From: Streptomyces sp. sk2.1
Lineage (GTDB): Bacteria > Actinomycetota > Actinomycetes > Streptomycetales > Streptomycetaceae
Length of the DNA stretch: 33,409 nt
NCBI RefSeq assembly: GCF_008120935.1
Contig: NZ_RDBO01000005.1
Location: 61,312-94,720, forward strand
Direction of reading: 5' to 3'
Positions 7,451-17,000 of this stretch are shown in pieces. The position numbers were made by a program, and so were the translations under genes. Within the stretch, counting starts at the first letter, position 1. Each line of letters begins with the position of its first letter. Under the pieces are notes generated by a model. It did not search any database. It was not told the origin of the DNA and was given only the letters and a program-made list of their open reading frames with translations.

Positions 7451-7513
7451 TACTCGCTTGGGTGATCATGCCGCTTGTTCGTGGGGACAGGGCTCCGGGG
7501 CGGGGCGCCGGGG

Positions 7514-7957
7514 TCAGGAAGGGGTGCACGCCTCGGCGATCGACATGCTGTTCTCGTAGAGGTGGTGCCGGGTGATCCGGCCCTCCTCGACGGTGAGGCG
7601 CAGCGCGAAGGGGCCCTCGAAGGACTTCCCCGTCGCGCGCACGGTCCCCGAGAGGTGCCCCATCAGGACGGCGTCGGTGCCGTCGACGAGGAACGTGTCG
7701 ACGGAGGCCCGCGCGTCCTCGGCCACCGTGTGCTCGGCCAATTCCCCGGCCTGGGCGGCGCATTCGGCCCCGGTGGAGCGCGGCCTGATCCACGGGACCA
7801 CGGGGTTCTCGGCGAGCATCCAGTCGACGTCGTCGGCGAAGAGCGCGACGATCCGCCCGGTGTCCCCGGCGATCCGGGCGGCGAGGAACTCCTGGACGAC
7901 GCGGCGGGTGGTGTCGGCTACGGAACTCGCGTTGTTCTCGGCTGACTTGACGGTCAT
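7514..7957 (-). CDS. SnoaL-like / NTF2-fold protein
   Basis: 147 aa with the SnoaL/NTF2-like pattern. An N-terminal helix (VVQEFLAARIAGDTGRIVALFADDVDWML) is followed by beta strands ending DAVLMGHLSG, FALRLTVEEGRITRHHLYEN. Such proteins form small cone-shaped barrels; some are cyclases, isomerases or hydrolases and many have unknown roles. I chose the ATG at 7957 because GAGGAG lies 6 nt upstream; a longer GTG-type start at 8017 adds an unlikely acidic tail. It is separated by about 95 bp from the downstream TetR/MFS operon and has its own candidate operator (8044-8060). The role is unknown. Confidence 0.8.
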   Translation of the reverse strand: MTVKSAENNASSVADTTRRVVQEFLAARIAGDTGRIVALFADDVDWMLAENPVVPWIRPRSTGAECAAQAGELAEHTVAEDARASVDTFLVDGTDAVLMGHLSGTVRATGKSFEGPFALRLTVEEGRITRHHLYENSMSIAEACTPS

Positions 7958-8043
7958 GGTCGCTCCTCGGTCCTGGGTGCCGGAATCCTCGTCGGGCATC
8001 TCGTCGACGTGCACCACACTGCCGCGGCGGGGGAGTGCGGTCG

Positions 8044-8060
8044 ATTACGTCGGAAGTAAT
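8044..8060. promoter_or_regulatory. Inverted repeat upstream of the SnoaL-like gene
   Basis: ATTACGTCGGAAGTAAT is a 17-bp palindrome with one mismatched pair, and is A/T-rich for this region. It lies about 87 bp before the SnoaL-like start. It is a plausible operator; no regulator is assigned. Confidence 0.35.
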
Positions 8061-8221
8061 GGCCGGGCGGGGCCACGTCTTTCGCCCGCGCCCTGGTACT
8101 GCAACGGTTTTTGCGGTGGCGGTCGGGCAGGTCGGCCGTTGGTCTGCTCATGGGTGGGAAACCGTCTGATGTCCGGTCGTGGGCGTCCCCGCAACGAAGA
8201 AGTGCCTCGCACTCGGCGAGG

Positions 8222-8251
8222 CCACCGGCATCCCGGCCGGGATGCCGGTGG
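8222..8251. terminator. 30-bp perfect palindrome, probable terminator of the biosynthetic operon
   Basis: CCACCGGCATCCCGG is followed immediately by its exact reverse complement. It lies about 100 bp beyond the stop of the last minus-strand biosynthetic gene (8353). No T-run follows on either strand, so it would act as a GC-rich actinomycete-type hairpin or as a protein-binding palindrome. Confidence 0.5.
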
Positions 8252-8352
8252 GCCTGTCCCGGACCAGCCGGTGGCCGGCCTCGGGCGAGGGCTCCCTCGT
8301 GGCTGTCCCGGCATGCTGAGACAGCTCATGGTGTTGCCCGGTGCGGTCCGTC

Positions 8353-9231
8353 TCACGGGCGGAGCGCTGCCATGAGGTTCTCGACCAGTTGGGTTTCCGC
8401 CCGCTTCACCGACTCGGTGGTCCGTGCCGCGTAGAGATCGTGCACGTCGATGCCCGGGACCCGGCGCACGGGGTCGCCGACGGCGTGAGCCGCACACGAG
8501 TCCAGGGCCACGCGGCCCGCACGGCCCGACTGCCAGGTGCGCAGGTCGCTCTCGGCCATGGGCAGGCCCAGTGTCGTCACGACGACGAAGGCGTCCCCGG
8601 GGATCAGGCGCAGGTCCTGGAGCGTGACGACGTGCCGGTAGGCCGGTGAGTGGAAGGACAGGCAGTCCGCGGAGCCGAGCACCTCGGCCAGCGGGGCCCA
8701 GCGCGCATCGCCCTCCGCCGTGGAGCGGGGAGTCGGCGTGTGGAAGAGGACCCGCATGCCCAGCGCGGCGGCGACCGAGGCAACGCGCCGGGCCACGGGG
8801 CCGTAGCCGATGAGCCCCAGGCGCCGCCCCGCCAGCTCCCCCGGCGCCTGCCCGCTGTGCCGCACGTGGGCGAGGAGCTGCTCGATCACGAACTCGACCG
8901 TGCCGATGTCGCCGTAGCCGTAGATGGGCGACACGGTGATGCCCTCGCGCCGCGCGTGGTCCAGGTCGACGCGATCGGTGGACGTGGCACGCAGACCCAC
9001 GTACCGAAGGGCGGGCAGTTGGCTCAGGTGCCCGGCGTCGAGACGGTCCTTCCAGCCTGCCAGCAGGGCGTCCGTCCGCGCGAAGGACTCACCCGTGTCC
9101 GAGTCCGGTGACGGCCACTGGGTCAGGTGCAGCGGCGGCCTCTCGCTCAGCGGGCGCAGGGCGTCGAGGAGGCCTGGGGACGGCCATACGCCGGGCAGGA
9201 GGGAGACCTGCCGGAACACGGGAGTGGGCAC
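8353..9231 (-). CDS. Degenerate D-2-hydroxyacid dehydrogenase-like protein
   Basis: 292 aa with the fold pattern of D-isomer-specific 2-hydroxyacid dehydrogenases: the substrate-domain hallmark STDRVDLDHARREGITVSPIYGYG and the nucleotide-domain start LGLIGYGPVARRVA. All three catalytic residues appear lost. The Arg of the usual NTARG is Leu in VTTLGLPM. The Glu region (LDVFExEP) reads LDSCAAHA. The His of PHxAG is Leu in DLYAARTTES. The acidic residue after beta-2 is also replaced (LFHTPTP). It may be a non-redox or altered enzyme. The GTG start has a strong AAGGAAGGAAG Shine-Dalgarno. It is last in the biosynthetic operon, 49 bp after the ThDP enzyme. Confidence 0.8.
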   Translation of the reverse strand: MPTPVFRQVSLLPGVWPSPGLLDALRPLSERPPLHLTQWPSPDSDTGESFARTDALLAGWKDRLDAGHLSQLPALRYVGLRATSTDRVDLDHARREGITVSPIYGYGDIGTVEFVIEQLLAHVRHSGQAPGELAGRRLGLIGYGPVARRVASVAAALGMRVLFHTPTPRSTAEGDARWAPLAEVLGSADCLSFHSPAYRHVVTLQDLRLIPGDAFVVVTTLGLPMAESDLRTWQSGRAGRVALDSCAAHAVGDPVRRVPGIDVHDLYAARTTESVKRAETQLVENLMAALRP

Positions 9232-9280
9232 CGTTCTTCCTTCCTTTTGGGGGTGGCAGTGGTCGGGGCGGTCGGGGAGA

Positions 9281-10840
9281 TCAGGAACCGCCCGTCACGG
9301 GCGGCACCACCGCGTCGATGAGGTGCGGGCCCGGTTCCGCGACAGCCGCGCGCAGCTGACGGGTGAACTCCTCGGCCGTGCGGGCCCGCGTCGCCGGGAC
9401 TCCCATGCCGTTCGCCATCGCCACGAAGTCGAGCCCCGGGATGTCGATGAACGACCGGCTGCGCCGCACCTCCTCGCCCTCGAACGCCCCGACCCGCCGC
9501 AGCTCGGAGTCGAGGATCGCGTACGAGGCGTTGTTGAAGACGACCGTGGTCACATCGAGGCCCTCGCGCGCCTGCGTCCACAGCGACTGGAGGGTGTACA
9601 TCGCGCTGCCGTCCGCCTCCAGATTGAGGACGGGACGGTCCGGGCAGGCGACGGCCGCGCCCGTGGCGACCGGCATTCCCATGCCGATCGAACCGCCGGT
9701 GATGTTGAGCCAGTCGTGCACGGGCGCGCCGGCGGTGGCGCCCGGCAGCCACTGGTCGGACGTCATGGCCTCATCGACGACGACGGCCCCTTCCGGCAGC
9801 AGCGCGCCGATGACGGCCGCGGCCTTCCGGGCCGTCAGCTCCCCGCCCGGCAGCCCCGGCCTGTCCGTGTCGGTGACGAGTGGCGCGGTGCCGGGTGCCA
9901 CCAGGTCGGCCAGGTATTCGAGGGCTCCGGGTGCGGCGCCGAGGTCGTGCACGTCGCACCCGGCCGGGATCAGGGTGCTCGGCTTGCCCGGGTAGGCGAA
10001 GAACGAGACGGGCTCGCGCGTGCCGGCCAGGACGAGATGCCGTGCTCCGGCGAGGCGTCGTGCCGCCAGGTCCCTGGGGTAGGGCAGCCGGTCGAAGCGC
10101 GGGAGGCCCGCCCCTCGCTCGTGCCGTGCCGGGGACTTCTCGGCCAGGACGTCGGCCCCGGTCGCCGCGGCGATGCGGCTCGCCGCCGCCAGGCCCGCGC
10201 GCCGCATGTTGCCGCCCCCGACGAGCAGGAGGCACTCCTCGTTCTCGCGCAGGGTCTTGGCGATCCGCTCCACCGCGACCTCGTCGAACGACGGGGCCTG
10301 CGCGGCGGGTACGGGCACGGGGATTCCGCCGTCGGACCAGCAGACGTCCGACGGCAGGACGAGCGTGGCGACGCCGCCCGGGAGGTGGCCGACCGGAGTC
10401 CGCGCGGCCCGGATGGCGTCGGCGGCGTCCTGCCCCGCGTCGGCGGAACGCTCGGTCCTGCGCACCCACGCCGACACCGTCCCGGCCATGCTCTCGATGT
10501 CGGAGTCCAGGGGCGCGTCGAACGGTTTGTGGTACGTCGCGTGGTCGCCCACCAGGTTGATCAGCGGCGTACCGGCGCGGCGGGCGTTGTGCAGGTTCGC
10601 GAGACCGTTGCCGAGGCCGGGCCCCAGGTGCAGCAGTGTCGAGGCGGGCCTGCCCGCCATCCGGCCGTACCCGTCGGCGGCGCCCGTCGCCACCCCCTCG
10701 AACAGACAGAGGACGCCGCGGATCTCCGGCGTCGAGACCATGCCTGCGACGAGGTGCATCTCGGAGGTGCCCGGATTGGTGAAACAGATGTCGATCCCGC
10801 CGTGCACAAGGGTGTTGAGCACTGCTCGAGCGCCGTTCAT
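9281..10840 (-). CDS. ThDP-dependent decarboxylase/lyase (MdlC/IlvB-like)
   Basis: 519-aa three-domain thiamine diphosphate enzyme. The PYR domain starts TNPGTSEMHLVAGM and has the activating glutamate at about residue 48 (CLFEGVATGAADGYGRM). The PP domain has ADGSAMYTLQSLW and VVFNN about 25 residues later (near 407-435), the usual GDG-NN metal/diphosphate motif with Ala for the first Gly. The SLWTQA and GSAMY features recall benzoylformate decarboxylase as much as acetolactate synthase. The acceptor therefore cannot be settled; cleavage of an alpha-keto acid is expected. It lies 21 bp after the TauD-like gene and 49 bp before the 2-hydroxyacid dehydrogenase-like gene. Next to an extradiol-cleavage pathway it is a candidate for removing an alpha-keto acid carboxylate. 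Confidence 0.87.
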   Translation of the reverse strand: MNGARAVLNTLVHGGIDICFTNPGTSEMHLVAGMVSTPEIRGVLCLFEGVATGAADGYGRMAGRPASTLLHLGPGLGNGLANLHNARRAGTPLINLVGDHATYHKPFDAPLDSDIESMAGTVSAWVRRTERSADAGQDAADAIRAARTPVGHLPGGVATLVLPSDVCWSDGGIPVPVPAAQAPSFDEVAVERIAKTLRENEECLLLVGGGNMRRAGLAAASRIAAATGADVLAEKSPARHERGAGLPRFDRLPYPRDLAARRLAGARHLVLAGTREPVSFFAYPGKPSTLIPAGCDVHDLGAAPGALEYLADLVAPGTAPLVTDTDRPGLPGGELTARKAAAVIGALLPEGAVVVDEAMTSDQWLPGATAGAPVHDWLNITGGSIGMGMPVATGAAVACPDRPVLNLEADGSAMYTLQSLWTQAREGLDVTTVVFNNASYAILDSELRRVGAFEGEEVRRSRSFIDIPGLDFVAMANGMGVPATRARTAEEFTRQLRAAVAEPGPHLIDAVVPPVTGGS

Positions 10841-10861
10841 GGTGGTGCCTGCCTTTCGGGG

Positions 10862-11605
10862 TCAGCCTGCGATCTGGACGCGCTTGAGGTGCCGCTGTGG
10901 GTCCTCGAAGGCATTGCGGGAGTGCAGCATCCGCCAGTTGTCCCAGACCACGAGGTCCCTCTTCTCGTAGCGGATGGCGATGTGGTTCTCCTCGTAAAGG
11001 GCGCCGCCGCGGTCGATGAGACGTCGTGCCAGCTCGTCGCCCTCGGGTATCTCCAGGTAGCTGGTCGAGTACCGGAGGATCAGCTCGCCGTCGCGCTCCT
11101 CCAGGACCGGGTGCTCCGCGGTGGGCACCACGCCGCGGCGGGCGAGGCCCTCCGTGGACTTCCACCGGTACACGGTGTCGAGGAAGTGCTGCCGCTCGCT
11201 CGCGTCGAACTCCGCGAGCACGCGGTTCCCGTCGAGCATCGTGGTCTCGCCGCCGCGCCCCTCGGCCGGCTTGACGCACCACAGCGCGAGATACCGCGGC
11301 GGCGTGCCGCGGAACTCATATCCCTCCGTATGGGGCTGCAACCCCCCGCGGTTCTGGCCGTGGTTGACGTCGTCCATGCCGCGCTCGGGCTTCACGTCCC
11401 CGACGAGGGTGCCGGTGGGCGTGGGCTGGAACTCTCCCAGCTCCTTGAGGAAGCCGACGTGGTCGAAGGACTCGGGGACGTCGACGACGTGTACGTATCC
11501 GTTGTTGCCGAGCAGTTGGCGGAACGCGTACCTCAGTACGTCGTCGGCCAGCTCGTCACCGTTCATGTCGACGCATGAGACAACACTGTCGGGCCACTTA
11601 GCCAC
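10862..11605 (-). CDS. TauD/TfdA-family Fe(II)/2-oxoglutarate dioxygenase
   Basis: About 247 aa. The iron ligands are visible: His92-Thr-Glu94 in QPHTEGYEF and the distal His228 in WDNWRMLHSR. Arg242 in KRVQIAG is in the 2-oxoglutarate-binding position. It should hydroxylate or desaturate a pathway intermediate, or oxidise a tethered amino acid, in the cytoplasm. I chose GTG at 11605; a TTG at 11638 or an ATG at 11569 are possible and no Shine-Dalgarno decides. It sits between the zinc dehydrogenase and the ThDP enzyme on the same strand. The substrate is not predictable. Confidence 0.87.
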   Translation of the reverse strand: MAKWPDSVVSCVDMNGDELADDVLRYAFRQLLGNNGYVHVVDVPESFDHVGFLKELGEFQPTPTGTLVGDVKPERGMDDVNHGQNRGGLQPHTEGYEFRGTPPRYLALWCVKPAEGRGGETTMLDGNRVLAEFDASERQHFLDTVYRWKSTEGLARRGVVPTAEHPVLEERDGELILRYSTSYLEIPEGDELARRLIDRGGALYEENHIAIRYEKRDLVVWDNWRMLHSRNAFEDPQRHLKRVQIAG

Positions 11606-11672
11606 GGTCAATCCATTCGGTTGGTGAGTACAGTTCAATTCCGGTTGTCACAGTGGGAATTCAAGCGGACGT

Positions 11673-12716
11673 TCAGTAACTGACCAGCACCTTCAAGGCC
11701 GTTCTCTCGTCCATGGCCTTGTAGCCGCCCGGCACTCCCTCGAGTCCGACCGTCAGGTCGAACACCGGCGACGGGTCGATCACCCCGTCCAGCACGTCCG
11801 GCAGCAGCTGCGGAATGTAGGTCCGTACGGGCGCGACGCCGCCGCGCAGCGCGACGTTCCGCTCGAAGACGTCGCTGAGGTCCAGGCCCGTTTCGCTGCC
11901 GTGCGGCACGCCGACGCAGCCGATCGAGCCGCCGTCCCTGGTGATCTGCACCGCCGTCCGCAGGGACTGTGCGGTCCCCACGGCCTCGATGACCGCGGGC
12001 ACGCCCCGGCCGCGGGTCAGTTCGCGCACGGCCTCGACCGCCTCCTCCCCGCGCTCGGGGACGACATCGGTCGCGCCGAAGGACCGCGCGATGTCCGTAC
12101 GGGCGGGATGCCTACCGAGCGCGATGATCCGTTCGGCGCCCAGACGCCTGGCGGCCAGCACACCGCAGAGTCCGACAGCGCCGTCACCGACGACGGCCAC
12201 CGTCGCGCCGGGCCCCGCGCCCGCGCCGACCGCGCCGTGGTGGCCGGTCCCCAACACGTCCGACAGCGTCAGGAGCGCGGTGAGCAGCCGCCGGTCGGAC
12301 GCCGCCTCGTTCGGGAGGCGTACGAGGGTGCCGTCGGCGTACGGCACCCGGACCGCCTCGCCCTGGCCGCCGTCCGACCCCTGCGTGCCCCAGAAGCCTC
12401 CCCGTTCGCACGACGTGGTCAGCCCCTCGGCGCAGTAGCCGCACTCGCCGTCCGACCAGACGAACGGCACGACGACCAGGTCGCCGACGGCGCAGCGCAC
12501 GACGTCGGCGCCGATGTCCTCGACGACGCCGACGAACTCGTGGCCGATGCGCTGGCCCGGCTCGAAGTCGGCCACGCCCCGGTACGCCCACAGGTCGGTG
12601 CCGCAGACGCAGGAGAGCACGACCCGCACCACGGCGTCGGTGGGCCGGCGGATCACCGGGTCCGGCACCTCCTCCACCCGTACGTCGTGGGAGGCGTGGA
12701 TGACGGTGGCGCGCAT
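11673..12716 (-). CDS. Zinc-dependent alcohol dehydrogenase (MDR)
   Basis: 347 aa. Catalytic zinc ligands are at Cys38 (CVCGTDLW) and His59-Glu60 (GHEFVG). The structural-zinc loop reads CGYCAEGLTTSC, with three cysteines rather than four. The coenzyme domain has VVGDGAVGLCGV. It interconverts an alcohol and an aldehyde or ketone with NAD(P). It lies in the operon between the ATP-grasp gene (53-bp gap) and the TauD-like gene. Reduction of the aldehyde made by the adjacent ThDP enzyme, giving an alcohol for the carbamoyltransferase, is my inference. The ATG at 12716 is the clear start. Confidence 0.92.
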   Translation of the reverse strand: MRATVIHASHDVRVEEVPDPVIRRPTDAVVRVVLSCVCGTDLWAYRGVADFEPGQRIGHEFVGVVEDIGADVVRCAVGDLVVVPFVWSDGECGYCAEGLTTSCERGGFWGTQGSDGGQGEAVRVPYADGTLVRLPNEAASDRRLLTALLTLSDVLGTGHHGAVGAGAGPGATVAVVGDGAVGLCGVLAARRLGAERIIALGRHPARTDIARSFGATDVVPERGEEAVEAVRELTRGRGVPAVIEAVGTAQSLRTAVQITRDGGSIGCVGVPHGSETGLDLSDVFERNVALRGGVAPVRTYIPQLLPDVLDGVIDPSPVFDLTVGLEGVPGGYKAMDERTALKVLVSY

Positions 12717-12769
12717 GCGTGGGGACCTTCCTGTTGGGCGAACTGACCGTGGGCGTAGGGATCTCGGGC

Positions 12770-14056
12770 CTACTGGCCCCGGGCGAACGGATCGAGCACC
12801 TCGTCCGCGGCGGCGAGCAGTTCGCCCATCGTCGTCGGGGGCTCCTGCTCGGACGGTTTGGTAAGGATCTTGATCGACTCGGCGACCCGCCGGGCCCCGC
12901 GCGCGGCGGCCGCGCTGTTCTCCGCGCGCACCACGACCACCCCGGACCGGTCCTCCGACCAGTGCAGCGGGCGGACGTCCTGGCCCGGCTCGGCCTTGAC
13001 CTCGACGCGCACCACACCATCGGCCGCGCGGGCCTCGTCGACGCCCTCGACCGACTCCACTCGCCCGGCGGGCGGTGTGAGGAAGCGCACCGCGGCGGCG
13101 CCGTCGGCGGCCGGTTCCGGGACGGTGACCGGGGCGGGCAGGGCGAGTCGGTACGTGAGCCGCTCCAGGTCGACGCCGTACACCATGGCCACGAGTTCGT
13201 TGATGTGCCCCCCCGCACAGCGGTTGTGGGACTCCACCACGCGCGGCCCGTCGGCGGTGAGGATGACCTCCGTGTGCGCGGGGCCCTCGACCAGGCCGAC
13301 GGCGTCCAGCATCCGGCAGGTGAGCGCGGCGACCGCGGAGGCATCGTCCTGGCTCAGCTCCGCCGGGACCACGTGGCCCAGCGCGACCACGCCGTCGCCG
13401 TTGTCCTTGCCGGTGATCGCGAGGACGGAGTGCCGACCCGCCACGGAGAAGCTCTCCACGCTGAGTTCGGGACCGACCAGGAGTTCCTCGACCATGAAGT
13501 CGCGTACGCCGAAGGAGGCCAGCCAGTCCCAGGCCTCGGCCGCCTCGCCGGGCGAGCGGACCTTGCGCACCGCGAGGCTGCCCGACCCCATTGTCGGCTT
13601 CACCACCGCCCCGCCGTGGTGGGCGACGAAGTCCCGCAGCGCTTCGAAGGTGGTCCCGCGCCGCACGGCGACCCGGCCCAGGCCCCGGGTGTTCAGGAGG
13701 CCGCGCAGGGCGAGTTTGTCGTGGAGCACGCGGGTCACGTCGATGCCGTTGCCCGCGAGGCCCAGGGCCGTGGTGAGGTGCCCCGCGACCAGGGGACCCG
13801 CCTCGGTCTGGCTCAGGACCCGGGTGAACGGGGCGTGTTGGTGCAGCGCCCCGGCCAGCGCGGTGACCAGGCCGATGTCCTGGTAGTCGATCAGATGGGT
13901 CTGCGCGCAGTGCTCCTTGGCGGCCGGTTCGAAGAGGGCGGGCTTGTCGACGTTCACCACGGAGAGGCCGCACTCCGCCGCCTTCCGCGCGCTCTCCGCG
14001 GTCCCGCCGAGGAGCAGGATCCGCGGTGCGTCCGGGCCCGGTGCCGAAGTGCTCAT
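12770..14056 (-). CDS. ATP-grasp carboxylate-amine ligase
   Basis: 428 aa. It has the N-terminal Rossmann-like domain (RILLLGGTAESARKAAECGLSVV), then the ATP-grasp core: GGAVVKPTMGSGSLAVRKV, the lid FMVEELLVGPELSVESF, and the Mg-binding end HTEVILTADGPRVVESHNRCAG. Such enzymes activate a carboxylate as an acyl phosphate and join it to an amine, as in L-amino-acid ligases (BacD, DdaF). Its ATG overlaps the stop of the C-A-PCP-R NRPS by one base (TGATG), so the two are co-translated. It probably adds an amide bond outside the NRPS line, or makes a dipeptide or amide precursor. The substrate is unknown. Confidence 0.87.
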   Translation of the reverse strand: MSTSAPGPDAPRILLLGGTAESARKAAECGLSVVNVDKPALFEPAAKEHCAQTHLIDYQDIGLVTALAGALHQHAPFTRVLSQTEAGPLVAGHLTTALGLAGNGIDVTRVLHDKLALRGLLNTRGLGRVAVRRGTTFEALRDFVAHHGGAVVKPTMGSGSLAVRKVRSPGEAAEAWDWLASFGVRDFMVEELLVGPELSVESFSVAGRHSVLAITGKDNGDGVVALGHVVPAELSQDDASAVAALTCRMLDAVGLVEGPAHTEVILTADGPRVVESHNRCAGGHINELVAMVYGVDLERLTYRLALPAPVTVPEPAADGAAAVRFLTPPAGRVESVEGVDEARAADGVVRVEVKAEPGQDVRPLHWSEDRSGVVVVRAENSAAAARGARRVAESIKILTKPSEQEPPTTMGELLAAADEVLDPFARGQ

Positions 14057-17000
14057 CACCGGCTCCCCTCGTCGATGGACGTCGGCAGGAACCCGGAATC
14101 GGCGAAGTACCGCACGTAGCCCATGAAGACCTTCGCGTCGATGTCCGGGCAGGTGATGCCCGTGCCCTGCAGCAGCCGACGTGTGTCGGCCGCGTCGAAG
14201 CGAACGCTGCCCTCGGGGTCGTCGTCGCGGCCGTCGCCCATGACGCCGAGCAGCGGAAAGGCGGCGTTGTCGGGCAGGGTCTCGATGGCACGCAGCCACT
14301 CCCGTACGGGGACGTCCGTGATGGAGAGGCCCAGCTCGCGTCGCACGCACGCGACGGCACGGCCGAACGGCATGAGCCGCTCACCGGCGAGGTGGAAGTT
14401 CCTGCCCGCCGCCTCGGGGTTGCTCGCGAGGGCGACGACGGCGCGGCTGACGTGGTCCACCGGGACCAGGTCGAAGGCGACGTCGTCGAGGCGCGGGGCG
14501 AGGCCCGCCTGCGCGCAGCCCTTGAGGAGCAGCCACAGGAAGTCCGCGCTCTGGCAGGCGCCGGTGGTGGAGTCCCCCGCGATGCGGGTCGGCCGGTACA
14601 CGGACACCGGCAGGCCGCGCTCCCTCGCGGTCTCGACCAGTCGCTCGGCCACCCACTTGCTCTGGGTGTAGCCGTGCACGAGCGCCTCGACCGGGGTGAG
14701 GGGTTCGTCGGGCCTGAGCCGGCGGGCGGTGAGCGCCGGTCCCGCGAACACCCCGACCGTCGAGATGTGATGGACGGGGACCGTGCGGTGGGCCGCGGCG
14801 AGCCGCAGCACCTCGACGGTGCCGCAGACGTTCGCGGGCCGCGACTGGGCGTACGCCTGGGCGAGGTTGACGCTGGCTCCCGCGTGGTGGACGACGTCCA
14901 CGGTGCGCGCGAGCCGGTCGAAGACCTCCTCGGAGAGGCCGAGCCGGGGCAGCGCGAGGTCGCCGGCGTGGACGACGATCCGCCCCTGTGCCTCCTCGTT
15001 CACGATGCCGTACGCCTCCTGGACCGCGCGCAGCCGTGCGGCCGCGTGCGCCTGGTCAGTACCGCGCACGAGACAGTGCACCCTGGCGGACGTACGGATG
15101 AGGAGTTCACGCAGGAGGAAGGCGCCGAGGAAGCCGGTGGCGCCGGTGAGCAGCACCTCCTTGGGGTTGGTGACGACGGTGAGTACCTGCGGCGCGGGCA
15201 CGATGTCCGGCGGCAGGACCAGGTCGGCCGTCGGGTCCGGGGCGTCCGGCCGCTGCCCGAGCCGGTCCACGAGCCGAGCCAGAGCCGCGGGCGTGGGCGC
15301 GGTGAACACGCAGTTCATCGGGACCGCGACGCCGAACTCCTCACGCAGGGCGAGGGCGAGCCGCACGGCGCGCAGGGAGTCCCCTCCCCGCGCGAAGAAG
15401 TCGTCCTCGACGCCGAGGGCGCCGACTCCGAGGACCTCGGCGCACAGTTCGGTGACCCGCTTCTCGGTGGGCGTGCGCGCGGGCTCGCCCGGCGGGTGCG
15501 TCGCCTGTGCACCGGCGCGGTCGAGTGCGAGTGCCGCCCTGTCCACCTTGCCGCTGGGCGTCAACGGGAAGGAGGTCAGCGGCACACAGGTGGTCGGCAC
15601 CATGAAGGAGGGCAGGCGGTCGAGGAGGGCGGACCGCAGGGCCTCGGGCGTGATGCCGTCCTCGGCGGCGGGGAGGTAGCCCGCGACGAGGCGCTTGCCG
15701 TCCCCCGGTGCCCCGTCGGTGGTGACCACCACGGCGTCGGCCACTCCGGGAACGGCCTTGACGGCGGACTCGACCTCGCCCGTCTCCACCCGATGGCCAC
15801 GGATCTTGACCTGGTCGTCGGTGCGGCCGAGGAGCTCGATGCGGCCGTCGGGCAGCAGCCTTGCCAGGTCGCCGGTGCGGTACACGCGGCCCGGCGCCGG
15901 AGCATGGGGGTCGCGCAGGAACCGCTCGGCGGTGAGTTCCGGAAGACCGAGGTAGCCCTGTGCGGGGGCCCGGCCGCCGATGTGGAGTTCGCCGGTGGTG
16001 CCGACCGGGCACGGCCGCAGGGCGCCGTCCAGCACGTAGACGCGGGCGCCCGGGACGGGACGGCCGATGGAGGGGCGCTCGGGCCAGGACGCGGGCGGTC
16101 CCGCGAGGCGCTCGGCGGTGACCACGTGCGTCTCCGTCGGGCCGTACTGGTTCTCCAGCGACGCGTGGGTGAGGTCGGTGAAGAACCTTCGGATCGCGGG
16201 CGTGACGAAGAGCTGTTCCCCGGCGGTCACCACTTCCCTGAGCGAGGGGCACCGGCGCCGTGCGGCGCACGCGTAGCGAGCGAGCTGCTGGAGGGCGACG
16301 TACGGCAGGAAGAGCCGCTCGACGCGGTGCTCGCTCAGCACGTCGCACAACCGCTCGGGGTCGGTGCGCACGGCGTCGTCGATCAGGACGACGGCGCCCC
16401 CCGAGGCCCAGGTGGCGAAGAGCTCCTGGAAGGCGACGTCGAAGCTGAGTGGGGCGAACTGCAGGGTGCGGGCGCCCGGACGGGAGTCGGAGCGGCGGTG
16501 CTGCCAGTCGACGAGGCCCGCCAGCGAACGGTGCGGCATGGCCACGCCCTTGGGACGGCCGGTGGATCCGGAGGTGTAGAGCACGTACGCGATGTCGTCG
16601 TCACCGGCGGCCGGCAGCCTGGACGGGGCCTTCGCCTCTTCGCCCGCGGCGGTCCGGTGCGGCGGGACGTCGTCCAGGAAGATCACGGGGAGGTCGTCGG
16701 GCAGCGTCAGCCCGGCGGCCACGGAGCGCCGCGTCACCAGCGCCGTGGCGCCGCTGTCCCGGAGCATGTACGCGATGCGTTCGGCCGGGTATCCGGCGTC
16801 CAGCGGCACGCAGGCGCCCGCCGCCTTGAGCACCGCGAGGACCGCGACCGGCAGGTCGAAGGTGCGTTCCACGCAGACGGCCACCCGACGGCCCGCGTGC
16901 CCCCGCTCGACGAGCAGCGCCGCGACGGCGTCGGCCGACGCGTCGAGATCCCGGTAGGACAAGGTGTCCTCGCCGCGCACCACGGCGGGGGCGTCCGGGG

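Larger units (their letters stand above)
7958..8352. other. 395-bp intergenic region between SnoaL gene and cluster end
   Basis: It contains the upstream region of the SnoaL-like gene (7958-8100) and the 3' side of the biosynthetic operon (8222-8352). Apart from the two palindromes listed separately I see nothing gene-like. A short frame reading through 8200-8325 is not recognisable. Confidence 0.5.

Noticed and set aside
9281..10840. Housekeeping acetolactate synthase (ilvB)
   Set aside because: It is too short (519 aa), has no regulatory-subunit gene beside it, shows decarboxylase-like PP-domain features and lies inside a biosynthetic operon.
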